DNA of 64,000 nt, from positions 2,790,001-2,854,000 of the forward strand of contig NZ_JAUSXB010000001.1 of the NCBI RefSeq assembly GCF_030823375.1. The letters are read 5' to 3'. Positions 1-8,102 of this stretch are shown one piece after another. The notes beneath the pieces are model-generated. The model was not told the origin of the DNA. It made no database searches and was given only the letters and a program-made list of their open reading frames with translations. The first letter of the stretch is position 1; every line of letters starts with the position of its first letter. The stretch is from Pseudarthrobacter siccitolerans (lineage in GTDB: Bacteria > Actinomycetota > Actinomycetes > Actinomycetales > Micrococcaceae). Position numbers and translations under genes: made by a program.

Positions 1-26
1 TCGGCCGATAAGCCAGACCGAACCGC

Positions 27-44
27 TTCCGGAACTTTCCGGAA
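27..44. promoter_or_regulatory. Candidate LacI operator upstream of the LacI gene
   Basis: Two copies of the self-complementary octamer TTCCGGAA start 10 bp apart, and together they form an 18-bp near-palindrome. An almost identical arrangement (17 of 18 bases on the opposite strand) lies at 1244-1261 before the deacetylase gene. A further half-copy, TTCCGGAG, is at 69-76. Position and symmetry suit autoregulation by the adjacent LacI protein. Binding is inferred. Confidence 0.55.
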
Positions 45-158
45 GGCAGTCGTTGTAGATTAGGAAGATTCCGGAGCATGCGTCAAGGGTTTCGGTAAAA
101 GTTTCGCTCCGGGGCCGAGCGTGAGAGCGTAAACTTGCAGCGAAACCAGGAGGAATGC

Positions 159-1187
159 GTGCACGAGGCCCAGCGTCCGGCAATCACAATTTCGGCAATT
201 GCCGCCGAAGCGGGTGTGTCGGTGCCCACCGTGTCACGCGTGCTTAACGGCCGCGGTGACGTTTCCCCCCGGACCCGGGAGCGGGTGGAAACCCTGCTAC
301 GGGACCATGGCTACCAGCGGCGCGGCGCCCGTCCCTCTGTAAGGTCGGGGCTCATCGACCTCGTTTTCAATGACCTGGACAGCCCCTGGGCTGTGGAAAT
401 CATCCGCGGCGTGGAGGAAGCTGCCAATGAAGCCGGCGCTTCCACTGTGGTCTCGGCTATCCACCGGAGCGCAAATCCAACGTCCACCCGGCAGTGGCTT
501 GACAATGTCAGCGCCAGGGCCAGTGATGGCGCCATCCTCGTCACCACGGACCTGGATTCCTTCCTGCGGGCCGAACTGCAGCGGCTGGACGTGCCCGCCG
601 TCGTAATCGACCCCGCAGGCGTGCCGGAGCTGGACGTTCCCACCATTGGCGCCACCAACTGGACCGGTGCCGTGGGGGCGACGGAGCATCTCACCGGCCT
701 CGGCCACCGGCGGATCGGTTTCGTTGCCGGGGTGCCCGGCCTGTGGTGCAGCAGGGCACGTTTGGACGGCTATCGCGCAGGCCTTGATGCGGCCGGCATT
801 CCTTTCGATCCAGAGCTGGTGGTTGAGGGCGACTTCGACTACGAGTCGGGGTTCCGCGCCGGTTCCGCCCTGCTGGAGCTGCCCGCGCCGGTCACTGCTG
901 TCTTCGCCGCCAGTGACCAGATGGCCCTGGGAGTGTATGAAGCTGTGCGCAAGAAAGGCCTGCGCGTGCCCGAGGACATCAGCGTTCTGGGTTTTGACGA
1001 CCTTCCGGAGGCCCGCTGGGCATCTCCTCCGCTGACCACCGTCCGGCAGCCGCTCGCCGAGATGGGCAAGCTCGCCGCGCGCACTGTGCTTCGGATGCTG
1101 CAGGGCGAGGGCGTCGCAAGCCCCCGCGTGGAACTGGCCACCAGGCTCGTCGTCAGGGAGAGCACGGCAGCCCCCCGTCAGGCCTGA
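159..1187 (+). CDS. LacI family transcriptional regulator
   Basis: A 342-residue LacI/GalR-type sugar-responsive regulator. A helix-turn-helix at about residues 10-30 (AAEAGVSVPTVSRVLNG) is followed by a periplasmic-binding-protein-like effector domain with the usual late motif GFDDLPEARWASPPLTTVRQ. I chose GTG at 159 because a perfect AGGAGG (148-153) lies 5 nt upstream; a TTG at 135 has no such site. Palindromic TTCCGGAA pairs occur both upstream of this gene and before the downstream deacetylase, so it probably controls itself and that gene. The next gene but one is xylA, so a xylose, xyloside or related beta-glucan effector is possible. The effector cannot be read from sequence. Confidence 0.9.
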   Translation: MHEAQRPAITISAIAAEAGVSVPTVSRVLNGRGDVSPRTRERVETLLRDHGYQRRGARPSVRSGLIDLVFNDLDSPWAVEIIRGVEEAANEAGASTVVSAIHRSANPTSTRQWLDNVSARASDGAILVTTDLDSFLRAELQRLDVPAVVIDPAGVPELDVPTIGATNWTGAVGATEHLTGLGHRRIGFVAGVPGLWCSRARLDGYRAGLDAAGIPFDPELVVEGDFDYESGFRAGSALLELPAPVTAVFAASDQMALGVYEAVRKKGLRVPEDISVLGFDDLPEARWASPPLTTVRQPLAEMGKLAARTVLRMLQGEGVASPRVELATRLVVRESTAAPRQA

Positions 1188-1243
1188 TCCAGCCGTTCCA
1201 CACCCTTGACGCGGCATCGCGCACAAGCCTACGCTGAAGCGCA

Positions 1244-1261
1244 TTCCGGAAAGTACCGGAA
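1244..1261. promoter_or_regulatory. Candidate LacI operator upstream of the deacetylase
   Basis: TTCCGGAA and CCGGAA are spaced 10 bp apart, matching 27-44 read on the other strand at 17 of 18 positions. It lies 28 nt before the deacetylase start, where a bound repressor would block transcription. Finding the same site before two adjacent units is the evidence for a shared regulator. Confidence 0.55.
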
Positions 1262-1288
1262 ATTTTCCGCGACTACAGCGAGGTGGCC

Positions 1289-2020
1289 ATGAATTTCCCA
1301 TTCCAACGCTCTGCAGTTTTTCGCATGGCGGCATTGCCGGTCTCTGCCACCGTGCTGGCATTGGGCGCGGTCATCCCGGCTGTCCTTGCCGGCGCTGCAC
1401 CCGCCTTGGCGGACCAGACAACCACCGCCATTGTGGATTCCACCCGGCACGAGGGCAAATACGTGAGCCTGACGTTTGACGACGGCCCTGACCCCGTCAA
1501 CACGCCCAAATTGCTGGCCGTTCTTGAGAAGCACCACGTTAAGGCAACCTTCTGCCTCTGGGGGGACCACGTAAAGCAGTATCCGGAGATCGTTCGGCAA
1601 ATCGCGGACGCGGGACACATGTTGTGCAACCACACCATGCACCACGATGACATGGGAGCCTGGAGCGCCGAGGCCATCAGGGCTGATCTTGAAGAGACCA
1701 GTGGCGCTATCCGCCAAGCGGTTCCGGAGGCCGAGATCAACTACTTCCGGGCGCCTTACGGAAGCTGGGGCCAGACTCCGCAGGTGGCTGCAGACATGGG
1801 GATGCAGCCTCTGGGGTGGGCCACGGCCATCGGAGACTGGGAACCGCCGGGAACGGCCGAGCTGGTCCGGCGGCTGAAAGAAGGCATTACGCCCGGAGGT
1901 GTTGTGTTGATGCACGACGGCGGCGGGGACAGGACCCAGACCGTTGAGGCAGTGGACCAGATCATTCCCGAACTGCGGTCCGACGGGTGGCGCTTCGACA
2001 AGCCCGCCCGACGGGGCTGA
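1289..2020 (+). CDS. Secreted polysaccharide deacetylase (CE4/NodB)
   Basis: A metal-dependent carbohydrate esterase that removes N- or O-acetyl groups from polysaccharides such as chitooligosaccharide, peptidoglycan or acetylxylan. The 243-residue product begins with a hydrophobic export signal ending near APALA. The NodB motifs appear in order: TFDDGPD (metal and base Asp), an HTxxHxD-type zinc triad (CNHTMHHDD), RAPYG, a DWEPPG segment and VVLMHDGG near the C-terminus. ATG 1289 is preferred over GTG 1283 because GCGAGG lies 5 nt upstream. It follows a LacI gene and precedes xylA, so acetylated xylan is a reasonable substrate, but chitin or cell wall cannot be excluded. Confidence 0.88.
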   Translation: MNFPFQRSAVFRMAALPVSATVLALGAVIPAVLAGAAPALADQTTTAIVDSTRHEGKYVSLTFDDGPDPVNTPKLLAVLEKHHVKATFCLWGDHVKQYPEIVRQIADAGHMLCNHTMHHDDMGAWSAEAIRADLEETSGAIRQAVPEAEINYFRAPYGSWGQTPQVAADMGMQPLGWATAIGDWEPPGTAELVRRLKEGITPGGVVLMHDGGGDRTQTVEAVDQIIPELRSDGWRFDKPARRG

Positions 2021-2071
2021 CTTTTCACGCCGGCAGCAGCCGCTCTTGACCTTCGAACACTCATCCTCATA

Positions 2072-2090
2072 TAGTTCAAAGCATAAACTA
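2072..2090. promoter_or_regulatory. Imperfect palindrome upstream of xylA
   Basis: TAGTTcA and TaAACTA form an interrupted inverted repeat 43 nt before the xylA start. AT-rich AGTTT/AAACT-type palindromes are typical of ROK-family XylR operators in Gram-positive bacteria, so this may be a xylose-responsive operator. No xylR gene lies in the window. Tentative. Confidence 0.35.
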
Positions 2091-2132
2091 ATTGGCCGCA
2101 GGCCATCACGAATCCCATTGCAAGGATGCATC

Positions 2133-3320
2133 ATGACTCTTTCCCCCACCCCCGCCGACAAGTTCACCTTCGGTCTTTGGACTGTTGGCTGGACCGGTGC
2201 TGACCCGTTCGGCGTCGCCACCCGTCCCGCCTTGGACCCGGTGGAGGCCGTGCACCGCCTGGCCGAGCTGGGCGCTTATGGCATCACCTTCCACGACAAT
2301 GACCTGGTCCCGTTTGATGCCACCGCTTCGGAGCGGGACCTGATCCTGAAGAACTTCAAGGCAGCCCTGGCCGAGACCGGCCTGAAGGTCCCCATGGTGA
2401 CCACCAACCTGTTCAGCCACCCGGTCTTCAAGGACGGCGGGTTCACCTCCAACGACCGCTCCATCCGCCGCTTCGCCCTGTCCAAGGTGCTGCGCAACAT
2501 CGATTCCGCCGCAGAGTTCGGCGCCGAGACGTTCGTGATGTGGGGCGGCCGCGAAGGCAGCGAATACGACGGCTCCAAGGACCTCGCCGCCGCGCTGGAC
2601 CGGATGAAGGAAGGCGTGGACACCGCAGCGGCCTACATCAAGGACAAGGGCTACAACCTGCGCATCGCCCTGGAGCCCAAGCCCAACGAACCCCGCGGCG
2701 ACATCTTCCTGCCCACCGTCGGCCACGGCCTGGCGTTCATCGCCCAGCTTGAGCACGGCGACATCGTGGGCCTGAACCCCGAAACCGGGCACGAGCAGAT
2801 GGCCGGGCTGAACTTCACCCACGGCATCGCCCAGGCCCTCTGGTCCGGCAAGCTCTTCCACATCGATCTCAACGGCCAGCGCGGCATCAAGTACGACCAG
2901 GACCTGGTCTTCGGCCACGGCGACCTGACCAGCGCGTTCTTCACCGTGGACCTGCTCGAAAACGGCTTCCCCAACGGCGGCCCCCGCTACGAAGGCCCCC
3001 GCCACTTCGACTACAAACCCTCCCGCACCGACGGCTACGACGGCGTCTGGGAATCAGCCAAAGCCAACATGGCCACCTACCTGCTCCTGAAGGAACGCGC
3101 CCTGGCCTTCCGCGCCGACCCCGAAGTCCAGGCCGCCCTCGCAGCCTCCGGCGTCGGCGAACTCGGTGAACCCACCCTCGCCGCCGGTGAAAGCACCGCG
3201 GACCTGCTCGCAGACACCACCGCCTTCGAGAACTTCGACGCCGACAAGGCCGCCGAACGCTCCTTCGCGTTCGTCCGCCTCAACCAGCTCGCCATCGAAC
3301 ACCTCCTCAACGCCCGCTGA
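2133..3320 (+). CDS. xylA: Xylose isomerase
   Basis: Cytoplasmic enzyme converting D-xylose to D-xylulose, also active on glucose, and dependent on two divalent metals. The 395-residue product matches the length and style of actinobacterial XylA. It carries the metal and sugar-binding segments [36 protein letters not shown] and HIDLNGQRG, with late Asp residues in [11 protein letters not shown]. The frame is open further upstream, but ATG 2133 has AAGGA about 7 nt upstream and starts at the family's usual N-terminus ([10 protein letters not shown]). No xylB or xylose transporter is nearby. A strong hairpin terminator follows. Confidence 0.97.
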   Translation: MTLSPTPADKFTFGLWTVGWTGADPFGVATRPALDPVEAVHRLAELGAYGITFHDNDLVPFDATASERDLILKNFKAALAETGLKVPMVTTNLFSHPVFKDGGFTSNDRSIRRFALSKVLRNIDSAAEFGAETFVMWGGREGSEYDGSKDLAAALDRMKEGVDTAAAYIKDKGYNLRIALEPKPNEPRGDIFLPTVGHGLAFIAQLEHGDIVGLNPETGHEQMAGLNFTHGIAQALWSGKLFHIDLNGQRGIKYDQDLVFGHGDLTSAFFTVDLLENGFPNGGPRYEGPRHFDYKPSRTDGYDGVWESAKANMATYLLLKERALAFRADPEVQAALAASGVGELGEPTLAAGESTADLLADTTAFENFDADKAAERSFAFVRLNQLAIEHLLNAR

Positions 3321-3363
3321 CAGGAGAAATTCCTTCGCCCTGTGCCTGTGGGCCTGGACGCAT

Positions 3364-3408
3364 AAACGGGAATCCGGATCGACCCTGGTCGACCCGGATT
3401 CCCGTTTT
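3364..3408 (+). terminator. Rho-independent terminator after xylA
   Basis: A perfect 14-bp inverted repeat (3364-3377 with 3394-3407) is extended by an inner TCGACC/GGTCGA pairing and ends in TTTT. It is the strongest hairpin in this part of the window and closes the xylA transcript. Confidence 0.85.
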
Positions 3409-3631
3409 GTGTGCGCGGATTAAAAGGCTCCCGCCGCAGAGTATGATTATCCCGCCGACCAACAAACGAGGTCCTCGCCCCCCGGGCTCGAGTCAACGGT
3501 TTGTCCGGCAAAGCCTGATCCAACCAGCTGATCCAGCCCTGGACTCCGGCAAAAAACCAAACCTCCGCATAACCCTCGTCAACACCCCTGCCCGGCTTCT
3601 CCCTGCCGTGCACCACTCCTGAAAGGACACC

Positions 3632-4045
3632 ATGGAACTGCTGTGGGAAATCGCCGGCTGGGCCGGCGCGGTTGCGATCCTCAGTGCCTACCTCTCCGTT
3701 TCCATGGGCTGGCTGAAGGCCGGCAAGGGCTTCCAGACCGCAAACCTGCTCGGCGCCGTCGCCTTCATCATCAACGGAACAGTCCACGGGGCCTGGCCTT
3801 CCGTGGTGACAAATGTCGCCTGGTTCCTCATCTCCGCCATCGCGCTTTTCCGCATGCGCTCGGCCGCTCCCCAGCCGGTGGTGCCGGCTGAGGAGCCGCA
3901 GGTTCAATTCCCCGGCGTTCCGGACACCACCGGCCAGCTCGCCGTTGTTGAGGTCCTCACCGGTTCTGTTCACGGTGAGGCGGACGGGCACCGCCTGCCC
4001 ACGGAATGCACGACGGCGGTCAGGCCGGCTGGGGTGCCCTGCTGA
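3632..4045 (+). CDS. Small integral membrane protein, CBU_0592-like
   Basis: A 137-residue protein. Its first 85 residues hold three hydrophobic segments (starting GWAGAVAILSAYLSVSMGWL, then NLLGAVAFIIN and VVTNVAWFLISAIALF), resembling the CBU_0592-like membrane domain found beside many actinobacterial genes. The C-terminal 50 residues are polar and low in pattern. A clear GAAAGGA site precedes ATG 3632. Its 3' end overlaps the convergent beta-glucosidase gene by 26 nt, so the tail may be extended past the ancestral stop. Function unknown. Confidence 0.75.
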   Translation: MELLWEIAGWAGAVAILSAYLSVSMGWLKAGKGFQTANLLGAVAFIINGTVHGAWPSVVTNVAWFLISAIALFRMRSAAPQPVVPAEEPQVQFPGVPDTTGQLAVVEVLTGSVHGEADGHRLPTECTTAVRPAGVPC

Positions 4046-5306
4046 CCTCGGCGCCGGCTGCCTCCGCCGCGTGCAGCTGCGCCTGGCGTCCCAGCCAGTG
4101 TGCGCTTTCCTTGGGCGTCCGTTCCTGGGTTACCCGGTCCACAGCGATGAGGCCAAACTTCGGTACGTAGCCGAACACCCATTCGTAGTTGTCGAAAGCC
4201 GTCCAGGCGATGTAGCCGCGGACGTCGATGCCGTCCGCCAGGCAGGAGGCCACACAGTCCACGGCGGCGCGGAGGTACTCCACCCGCTGGGTGTCGTCCT
4301 CGGTGGACAGCCCGTTTTCGGTGACGATCACCGGGATGCCGGCGATCCGGTGGGCTTCCCGGATGGTCGCCTCGAGGGCCTGCGGGTAGATCTCCTCGCC
4401 CATCTGGTTAGTCACCGCATCTTCCGCAGCAGGGGCGTGCCCGTTCGGGCCGTAGACGGTGCGGCCGTAGGTCTGGATCCCCACAAAGTCGTCTCCGCGG
4501 GAGGCCGCCAGGAAGCGCTCGTTGACGTCGCGCCGCACCTGGTCGGCGAGTTCCTCGCCGCCGTCGATGGACTGGATGTCCGAGTTGGCGAGCGTCCAGC
4601 CCACCAGGAGTTCCGGCCGGTGTGCCTTGATGGCAGCGGTGCCCGCGCGGTGCGCCGCCAGCTTTACCTCGTACGCGGCCTCCGTGGAGCAGAACTGGAA
4701 CGGGGCCACTGTGCTGGCATCCACGCCCAGCCGCTCGGCGGCTGCGGCCCACACCGGAACCGAACCACGGTTCTCCGGCGCCTCACCGCCGATGCCGAAG
4801 GACTCCAGCAGCCACGGCAGGTTGGGTTCGTTCAAGGTGCAGGCAACGCCGATGAGGTCGCCCAGGTGAGCCATCACCCGGTCGCAGTAGCGGCCAAAGA
4901 GTTCAGCCGTGCGGGACCCTTCCCAGCCGCCGACGGCGAGGAGCCAGCGCGGGGACGTGAAGTGGTGGAACGTGACCACGGGGGTGAGGCCGTGCTCGTG
5001 GCAGGCCTCCAGCATGCGTCGGTAGTGGTCCAGCTCCGCCTGGGAGAACAGTCCCTCTTCCGGCTCGATGCGGGCCCACTCGATGGAAAAGCGGTAGCTG
5101 GTGAACCCCAAACCGGCGATCAGGGCGATGTCCTCGCGGTAGCGGTGATAGTGGTCCACGGCATCCCCGGACGGCTCGGAGAACATGCTGCCCGGGAGGT
5201 GTTCCAGGAACCAGGTGTCACTGTTGACGTTGTTCCCCTCCACCTGGTGGCCGGCGCTGGCGACGCCCCAGAGGAAATCCTGCGGGAATGCTGATTCGGT
5301 GGTCAT
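4020..5306 (-). CDS. GH1 beta-glucosidase
   Basis: Cytoplasmic retaining beta-glycosidase, probably cleaving cellobiose or aryl-beta-glucosides. The 428-residue product shows GH1 hallmarks: N-terminal FLWGVASAGHQVEG, acid/base Glu160 in TLNEP, nucleophile Glu330 in VTENG, and the late aglycone-site segment AWTAFDNYEWVFGY. There is no signal peptide. The gene points away from the downstream ABC transporter operon, sharing a 219-bp divergent control region that contains a small palindrome. A dedicated regulator is not adjacent. Substrate preference within GH1 cannot be set from sequence. Confidence 0.94.
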   Translation of the reverse strand: MTTESAFPQDFLWGVASAGHQVEGNNVNSDTWFLEHLPGSMFSEPSGDAVDHYHRYREDIALIAGLGFTSYRFSIEWARIEPEEGLFSQAELDHYRRMLEACHEHGLTPVVTFHHFTSPRWLLAVGGWEGSRTAELFGRYCDRVMAHLGDLIGVACTLNEPNLPWLLESFGIGGEAPENRGSVPVWAAAAERLGVDASTVAPFQFCSTEAAYEVKLAAHRAGTAAIKAHRPELLVGWTLANSDIQSIDGGEELADQVRRDVNERFLAASRGDDFVGIQTYGRTVYGPNGHAPAAEDAVTNQMGEEIYPQALEATIREAHRIAGIPVIVTENGLSTEDDTQRVEYLRAAVDCVASCLADGIDVRGYIAWTAFDNYEWVFGYVPKFGLIAVDRVTQERTPKESAHWLGRQAQLHAAEAAGAEVSRAPQPA

Positions 5307-5410
5307 GTGGGTTCCTTTCGTTCAGCGCCTGAAAACAGCGCACGGGGCCTCTCTGCCCTGGCTTCCAATCCTTTCCTGCCGCGTGACCGGGGCCACAATA
5401 CTTTTTCAAT

Positions 5411-5421
5411 GAATGACATTC
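5411..5421. promoter_or_regulatory. Small palindrome between bgl and the ABC operon
   Basis: GAATG-A-CATTC is a perfect 11-bp inverted repeat in the divergent region between the GH1 gene and the binding-protein gene. Its placement would let one regulator act in both directions. The short arms make chance occurrence possible. Confidence 0.25.
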
Positions 5422-5525
5422 TCATGTGAGCGGCCAAGGCGTCCGGCTGATGCTGGTGGGGAGCCGGCGAGCAGCCAGCCCCAAGACATTCCTCCGTTAC
5501 ACATCAGAATGCAAAGGCGCACTAC

Positions 5526-7082
5526 ATGAAACTCCTGAACTCCACCGCCCGTGCGAGCTCCGCCGTTCTGGCCGGAGCACTCCTGCTGGGATCGCTGACC
5601 GCGTGCGGCGGCGGCTCCAGCCAGGCCACCGCCAAAGCGGACACCAGCTCCCTGACCCTCGCCATCGACAGCGACTCGGCATCGTTCGGCTTTGACCCGT
5701 TGCGCGTCTCCGCTGCACAGCGGCAGTTCTTCGAGGGCCTCTACGAGAGCCTGATGACGCTGCAGCCGGACGGTACGGCAGGTCCGGGCCTGGCCAAGGA
5801 GTTCAGCTACAACGCCGACAACACCGTCCTGACGCTCACGCTGAAGGAGGGTGTGACGTTCACCGACGGGTCCAAGCTCGACGCCGAATTGGTCAAGGCG
5901 AACCTGGACCGCCGCTCCGATCCCGCACTCAGCGCCTATTCCGCCGTCGCCAAGGGCGGTGCCCAGGAGATCGCTTCCGTGGATGTCGTCAGCCCCACCC
6001 AGGTGGCCCTGACGTTTGCCAAGGCGCAGCCCGGGTTCGAGAAGAACCTGGCCTCCACTACCGGCATGATTGTCGGCAAGAACGGCGTCACGGACACCGC
6101 AAGCCTCGCCGCCACCCCGGACGGCTCAGGCCCCTACACGCTGGATCCTTCCACTGTGAAGGGCAACAAGTACGTCCTGGTGAAGAACGAGAAGAGCCCG
6201 GAGGCGCCGAAGTACGCCTTCAACAAGGTCATCTTCAGCGTGGTCCTTGACCCGCAGGCACGGGCCAACGCCCTGGTGTCCGGCCAGGCAGACGTCGCCA
6301 TGCTGACCTCGAACACCGTTGACTTCGCCAAGTCCAAGGGCGTGGGGGTCACCCAGATCGGCGGCACCGTCAACACCATGATCTCCTTCGACAAGATCGG
6401 CAAGACCGCCCCGGCGTTCGCTGAGGAGAAGGTCCGCCAGGCCATCCAGTACGCGATCAACCGCCAGGCCCTGGTGGACGCGCTCCACAAGGGTGACATC
6501 CCTGCCTGGAACGCCCTGCCCAAGGACTCCGCAGGCTTCAGCAAGGACATTGAGACCAAGTTCGCCTACAACCCGGACAAGGCCAAGAGCCTGCTGGCCG
6601 AAGCCGGATACCCGAACGGCTTCGACTTCACCATCATCGCCGGTGCCCAGACCCAGACGGACCTGCAGGCCGTCCAGAAGGACCTCGCCGCCGTCGGAAT
6701 CACCATGAACGTGAAGATGGCCGCCTCCACTGACGAGGCCTTCGCCGCCGTCGCCACTACACCCCTGGGTTACGCGCCGCTGAACTGGGACAACCCCGTC
6801 GGCGTGATGTACGGAGCCATCCTCAACGGCTTCACCAACGTGCAGAAGGCCACCGATGAGCAGCTCAGCGCCGCCACCGGCGAGCTCGCAGCCGCCAAGG
6901 ATGACGCCGCCGCCAAGGCCGCGGCCACCAAGCTGAACACCCGGCTGGTGGAATCCGGCTGGATGATCCCGCTGTACGAGGCCCTCACCAACCAGGGCTA
7001 CAACACCAAGAAGGTGGCACCGGTGGAGTTCGCCGGCACCAACGCCTACCCGCTCCTCTCGTCCTACAAGCCGGCCAGCTAA
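5526..7082 (+). CDS. ABC transporter substrate-binding lipoprotein, family 5
   Basis: A 518-residue lipid-anchored receptor of the peptide/nickel/oligosaccharide class (SBP_bac_5). The signal sequence ends in lipobox LTAC with Cys27, followed by a flexible GGGSS linker. The body carries the family pattern: LKEGVTFTDGSKLDAELV, a GSGPYTLDP-type segment, VRQAIQYAINRQALVDA and a C-terminal WMIPLYEAL. It is the first gene of an operon with permease, permease-ATPase and ATPase genes, ending in an alpha-L-rhamnosidase. I infer a rhamnose-containing oligosaccharide as ligand rather than a peptide. Confidence 0.92.
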   Translation: MKLLNSTARASSAVLAGALLLGSLTACGGGSSQATAKADTSSLTLAIDSDSASFGFDPLRVSAAQRQFFEGLYESLMTLQPDGTAGPGLAKEFSYNADNTVLTLTLKEGVTFTDGSKLDAELVKANLDRRSDPALSAYSAVAKGGAQEIASVDVVSPTQVALTFAKAQPGFEKNLASTTGMIVGKNGVTDTASLAATPDGSGPYTLDPSTVKGNKYVLVKNEKSPEAPKYAFNKVIFSVVLDPQARANALVSGQADVAMLTSNTVDFAKSKGVGVTQIGGTVNTMISFDKIGKTAPAFAEEKVRQAIQYAINRQALVDALHKGDIPAWNALPKDSAGFSKDIETKFAYNPDKAKSLLAEAGYPNGFDFTIIAGAQTQTDLQAVQKDLAAVGITMNVKMAASTDEAFAAVATTPLGYAPLNWDNPVGVMYGAILNGFTNVQKATDEQLSAATGELAAAKDDAAAKAAATKLNTRLVESGWMIPLYEALTNQGYNTKKVAPVEFAGTNAYPLLSSYKPAS

Positions 7083-7111
7083 TACCCGCACCTGCCGGGC
7101 GGTCCCTCCTC

Positions 7112-7135
7112 GCCGAACGGGAGGGGCCGTTCGGC
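7112..7135 (+). other. Intergenic hairpin after the binding-protein gene
   Basis: A perfect 9-bp stem (GCCGAACGG with CCGTTCGGC) and 6-nt loop lie between the binding-protein stop and the permease start, with no T run. Hairpins here commonly stabilise the binding-protein mRNA or partly terminate transcription, so that receptor outnumbers permease. Confidence 0.6.
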
Positions 7136-7160
7136 AAGGGCCTGACCGATGGAGGTCACC

Positions 7161-8102
7161 ATGGCACTATTCATCACCAAGCGCCTGCTGATGGCGCTGG
7201 CCACCGTGCTGGTGGTTGCAGTGCTGGCATTCATGCTGGTGCACGCAATGCCCGGCAGCCCGGGCGCCGTGTCCCTCGGGGCCGGCGCCTCCCAGGAAGC
7301 CATCGACGAAGTCAACCGGCGCCTTGGCTGGTCGGATCCCCTAGTGGTCCAGTTCTTCACCTGGCTCGGCTCAGCAGTCCAGGGTGACCTCGGTATTTCA
7401 CTGATCGACGGCCGGTCCGTCAGCGCGGACCTGGCCAGCAGGCTTCCCGTCACCGCCTCCCTTGCCGCCGGAGCCACTTTTCTCAGCGGGATCCTCGGCA
7501 TCGCGCTGGGCGTGACCGCCGCGGTCCGGGGCGGCATCGTGGACCGCATCATCGGCGGCGTCGCCGGCATGGCCGTGGCCCTGCCGGCCTTCTGGATCGG
7601 CATCATCTTCGTCTACCTGCTGGCCGTCCAGTCCTCCGTCTTCCCGGCCACCGGCTACGTTCCCTTCGAGGTTTCCCCGCAGGACTGGGCACTGTCCCTG
7701 GCGCTGCCGGTGATCACCCTGGCCGTGGGCGGCGGGGCGTTCATCGCCCGCCAGACCAGGGCTTCCATGCTCGAGGCGCTCCAGCAGGAACACATCCGAA
7801 CCCTCCGGGCCACCGCCACCCCCACCTGGAAAATCCTCTACGTCCACGCCCTGCGTTACGCCAGCCTCCCCATCGTGGCCGCCATCGCACTGCAGTTCAT
7901 CCAGCTTTTCGGCGGCTCCGTCATCGCCGAGCAACTGTTCGCCATGCCGGGCCTGGGCCAGGCCGTCCAGAACTCCGTCAGCACCCATGACGCCCCGTCC
8001 GTCCAGGGCGTGGTGGTGATCGCCACGGTGGTGGTGGTCGCCGTGAACCTGGTGCTGGAACTCGCCACCAAGTTCCTCGACCCGAAGTTGCGTGCCTCAT
8101 GA
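7161..8102 (+). CDS. ABC transporter permease, DppB/OppB type
   Basis: A 313-residue inner-membrane permease of the DppB class with about six membrane spans. The N-terminus FITKRLLMALATVLVVAVLAF is typical. The cytoplasmic loop that contacts the ATPase reads HIRTLRATATPTWKILYVHALRYASLPI. ATG 7161 has GGAGG 5 nt upstream, so I prefer it over ATG 7149. Its stop overlaps the next start by 4 nt (ATGA), showing translational coupling in one importer. Confidence 0.92.
   Translation: MALFITKRLLMALATVLVVAVLAFMLVHAMPGSPGAVSLGAGASQEAIDEVNRRLGWSDPLVVQFFTWLGSAVQGDLGISLIDGRSVSADLASRLPVTASLAAGATFLSGILGIALGVTAAVRGGIVDRIIGGVAGMAVALPAFWIGIIFVYLLAVQSSVFPATGYVPFEVSPQDWALSLALPVITLAVGGGAFIARQTRASMLEALQQEHIRTLRATATPTWKILYVHALRYASLPIVAAIALQFIQLFGGSVIAEQLFAMPGLGQAVQNSVSTHDAPSVQGVVVIATVVVVAVNLVLELATKFLDPKLRAS

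Noticed and set aside
3813..5294. 493-codon plus-strand open frame opposite the beta-glucosidase
   Set aside because: The GH1 gene on the minus strand has full motifs; this frame has Arg/Gly/Val-rich composition and no domain.
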